Source: Bacteroidota bacterium (lineage in GTDB: Bacteria > Bacteroidota > Kryptoniia > Kryptoniales > JAKASW01). From it: a stretch of 8,016 bases of DNA. The stretch's first letter is position 1, and each line of letters begins with the position of its first letter. This document shows positions 5,623 through 8,016 of the stretch, piece after piece. A program made the position numbers and the translations under genes. Below the pieces are notes generated by a model that was given only the letters and a program-made list of their open reading frames with translations, was not told the origin of the DNA and did no database searches. The stretch spans positions 1 through 8,016 of the forward strand of contig JAJYOS010000265.1 in NCBI GenBank assembly GCA_021796055.1, given 5' to 3'.

Positions 5623-5690
5623 GCGGAAGCACGAGACAGTTAGTGTTGATCGTCTCGTCAGTTCGTCCCATCCTTCAACCGAGTTAGCGC
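5623..5690 (-). pseudogene. Second tRNA-sized remnant sharing its ends with the first
   Basis: On the minus strand this 68-nt segment begins GCGC-TAACTCGGTTG and ends GCTTCCGC. The 11-base and 8-base words are both shared exactly, in the same order and at nearly the same spacing, with the eroded remnant at 4894-4963; the flank GGATGC is shared too. The middle is unrelated and folds into a 7-bp hairpin (5631-5637 with 5652-5658). There is no anticodon arm or T-loop, so it is not a working tRNA. Common descent from a tRNA-Gly-like gene is the simplest reading, but the evidence is thin. Confidence 0.35.
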
Positions 5691-5732
5691 ATCCCCCTTA
5701 CGTATGTCAAACCATCCTGTTAAATTTCACAC

Positions 5733-8016
5733 ATGGTTCCGCAGGAGCGTTTGCAGAAAGCACTTGAAAAGACTTTCGGCTTGAAAGAATTCAGGCCCGG
5801 CCAGCTTGAGACAATAAACTCCGTGATGGGCGGATTCGATACGCTGGCAGTGATGCCGACCGGCGGCGGCAAGTCTGTGTGCTATCAACTACCGGCGATT
5901 CTTTCGGACGGGTTGACGATTGTCATCACGCCTCTCATAAGTCTGATGAAAGACCAGGTGGCGCAAATCAATAGGAACGGACAGATTGCGACTCAGCTCG
6001 ACAGCTCGCTCGAGCTCGATGAGATTCAAGCCCGCCTCCACCTTGTAATCACCGGCAAAGTGAAGCTGCTTTACGTCGCACCGGAGCGCCTTGAAAGCAA
6101 AAAGTTTGTCGAGATGCTTGCGCGAACAAAGGTCTCCATCATTGCGGTGGATGAAGCTCATTGCATAAGCCAATGGGGCCACGACTTCCGCCCTCACTAC
6201 ACGCGAATATCGGAATTCGGCGAGGCCATGGGAAACCCCGTCATCCTTGCACTGACGGCTACCGCCACGCCCGACGTCCAGGACGATATCGTGGCACAGC
6301 TGAAAATGCGATCGCCCCGTGTTTACATACGCGGCTTTGCGAGAGAGAATCTCTCTTTCCACGTGCTTGTCGAGAGTGCGAAGATGAGATCTATGTATGA
6401 ATATATCTCGAAACATGAAGGTTCCGGAATTATTTATGCGGCAACCCGGAAAAGCGTAGATGAGATATTTGACTTTCTGAAATCACGGCGCTTCGAAGTT
6501 CTCCGGTACCACGCGGGATTGACCGAATCCGAGAGAAACAGCTCACAGACCGAATTTCTGAACTCGAACCGGGTCATGGTTGCTACGAATGCATTCGGCA
6601 TGGGTATAAATAAGGCCGATGTCAGATATATCATTCACTACGAGATTCCGGGCACACTCGAGGCGTATTATCAGGAAGCCGGAAGAGCCGGCCGGGACGG
6701 CAAACTTTCCGAGTGCGTCCTCCTTTTTCACAAGAGAGACCTGGCAATTCAGGAATTTTTCATAAACACCCTTTATCCGACGCGCGAAGAGTTTGTTAGG
6801 GTTTACACTTCGATTTTTGACGTCATGTCCGTGGCCGTCGGAACCACATCGGACAATTACCTCACCATCTCGACCCAGCAGGTCGCCGACCTGACCAAAG
6901 TCAACGCCCGCACTGTCGATTCAGTCCTGCGGATACTTTCCCAAAAAGGATACATTCAGATGATGCCGAGCATTTCCGCCAATGCTTACGTCAGAGCGAA
7001 GGTTGACATGGAATCCTACAGGCGGGCGATCGAGAAAACGGGATCACATGATTCACGATCCGTGCTCGAAACTCTCCTGAGGCTTTACGGCAGCGCGATC
7101 TTCTCCGAAGAGAAACCGGTCAGGATAGATGAACTCGGTCGGAAGGCCGACATTGGCCCGTCCAACGTGAGCCGCACTCTTTCCATTCTTCACCGCTCCG
7201 GTTTGATCGAGTATAAGCCTCCATCCGAGGGGATAACTTTCAGGATGCTCTCGAAGAGGGAGGATTCGGAAAGGCTGCAGGTTGATTTTCAGCGCCTCTC
7301 AATCCTGCGCGACCGCGCACATCAACGGCTGGAGCGGATCGTCGGATTCGCCCTGACTACCGGCTGCCGGTCGAACTATATTCTGGATTATTTCGGCGCA
7401 AACGAGGTAGAAGGCGGTTGTGGGAACTGTGATAACTGCATGATCACAATGCCCTACGCAAAGGGGGACCGGGATGCAGACATTGTCAATGACCCGAAAG
7501 AGATTCACAAGGCGATCCTCTCAATTGTGAAGGCGACCGGGGGGAGATACGGGAGAACAACTTACTGCAAGGCCCTGCTTGAAGGCGTCAAGATAGAAAA
7601 TGATGACCCCAGAATTGCGCGTTTCTCGGGTCTGCTCAGAGATCTTTCTCCTCAGGCTGTCTATTCTGCGTTTGATTTTCTTCTGGCAAGAAAATACCTG
7701 TCCAGGAAAGGGGTAGTTTACCCGACGGTATCGATAAACGTGGATGGTGAAAAATACTTGGATACCGGAATTGCGACGATCGCAAAACGCCCCTTTATCC
7801 TGAGAAAAGCACTCTATAAGGCGTTGAGAGATGAGAGACGAGCGATTGCTGCCGAACTCGGCATGCCCGTCTTCAGTATTTGCACGGAAGAAAGGCTTAT
7901 TGAAATAGCAAACGATCATCCGGCAACGAAGGAAGAAATATCAGCGTACTTGCCGGGAGATGGGGCGAATTCGGCTGTCATCCAGAGGAGGATGCTGCAG
8001 GTGTGCCTCGATTTCG
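5733..8016 (+). CDS. recQ: ATP-dependent DNA helicase RecQ, open at right edge
   Basis: 3'-5' superfamily 2 DNA helicase acting in recombination and fork repair. The frame is open for 761 codons without a stop and continues beyond the window. The order is: Q-motif region FGLKEFRPGQ; Walker A PTGGGKS with K47; DEAH box at 140-143 followed by the aromatic-rich loop CISQWGHDFRPHY; LALTATATP; the FGMGI motif; and motif VI QEAGRAGRDG at 314-323. The zinc site has C545, C563, C566 and C569 (CGNCDNC). An HRDC-type domain starts near residue 690 (ALYKALRDERRAIAAELG). At more than 760 aa it is longer than E. coli RecQ (609 aa). The ATG at 5733 is the first start after an in-frame stop at 5721; no Shine-Dalgarno sequence is visible. 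It is transcribed divergently from the tRNA cluster. Confidence 0.97.
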   Translation, partial: MVPQERLQKALEKTFGLKEFRPGQLETINSVMGGFDTLAVMPTGGGKSVCYQLPAILSDGLTIVITPLISLMKDQVAQINRNGQIATQLDSSLELDEIQARLHLVITGKVKLLYVAPERLESKKFVEMLARTKVSIIAVDEAHCISQWGHDFRPHYTRISEFGEAMGNPVILALTATATPDVQDDIVAQLKMRSPRVYIRGFARENLSFHVLVESAKMRSMYEYISKHEGSGIIYAATRKSVDEIFDFLKSRRFEVLRYHAGLTESERNSSQTEFLNSNRVMVATNAFGMGINKADVRYIIHYEIPGTLEAYYQEAGRAGRDGKLSECVLLFHKRDLAIQEFFINTLYPTREEFVRVYTSIFDVMSVAVGTTSDNYLTISTQQVADLTKVNARTVDSVLRILSQKGYIQMMPSISANAYVRAKVDMESYRRAIEKTGSHDSRSVLETLLRLYGSAIFSEEKPVRIDELGRKADIGPSNVSRTLSILHRSGLIEYKPPSEGITFRMLSKREDSERLQVDFQRLSILRDRAHQRLERIVGFALTTGCRSNYILDYFGANEVEGGCGNCDNCMITMPYAKGDRDADIVNDPKEIHKAILSIVKATGGRYGRTTYCKALLEGVKIENDDPRIARFSGLLRDLSPQAVYSAFDFLLARKYLSRKGVVYPTVSINVDGEKYLDTGIATIAKRPFILRKALYKALRDERRAIAAELGMPVFSICTEERLIEIANDHPATKEEISAYLPGDGANSAVIQRRMLQVCLDF

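Noticed and set aside
5889..6416. 175-codon minus-strand open frame
   Set aside because: It is antisense to the helicase core of recQ, whose motifs are unambiguous.
7521..7919. 132-codon minus-strand open frame
   Set aside because: It is antisense to the recQ C-terminal region, which stays open and HRDC-like on the plus strand.

Overview
The window is an ordinary housekeeping locus from a bacterium most likely of the Bacteroidota / Ignavibacteriota / Chlorobiota group. That placement is inferred from the look of the RpoB N-terminus (VDYPDLLDVQIQSFKKFL, an NFPIYD segment, the ECIEKGLTYSV stretch) and from the gene order. Base composition is near 50 % GC. I see no phage, transposon, CRISPR or defence genes.

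Positions 1-5357 are read on the minus strand as the translation/transcription cluster. In transcription order it runs tRNA-Thr(UGU), tRNA-Tyr(GUA), a decayed tRNA-Gly-like remnant, tRNA-Gly(UCC), tRNA-Thr(GGU), rpmG, tRNA-Trp(CCA), secE, nusG, rplK, rplA, rplJ, rplL and the 5' part of rpoB. These genes supply decoding tRNAs, the L33, L11, L1, L10 and L7/L12 proteins of the large subunit, the SecE translocase subunit, the NusG elongation factor and the polymerase beta subunit. A sigma70-like promoter lies just upstream of the first tRNA. A structured leader precedes rplJ (probable L10 autoregulatory site), and a strong 14-bp hairpin sits between rplL and rpoB.

The plus strand from 5733 to the window end carries recQ, divergent from the tRNA cluster and open past the right edge. 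The 375-bp divergent spacer (5358-5732) holds the tRNA promoter and a second tRNA-sized remnant that shares its two ends with the first.

The points worth a second look are: (1) tuf, commonly found between tRNA-Thr(GGU) and rpmG or tRNA-Trp in this cluster, is absent and only 51 bp remain; (2) rpoB stops making sense at about position 40, with a stop at residue 337 and no family-like continuation, which may mark a real lesion, an assembly join or a contig end; (3) two eroded tRNA-like remnants; (4) structured RNA elements in the rplA-rplJ, rplL-rpoB and tRNA-Tyr/tRNA-Thr gaps. I did not find evidence of a previously undescribed system here.
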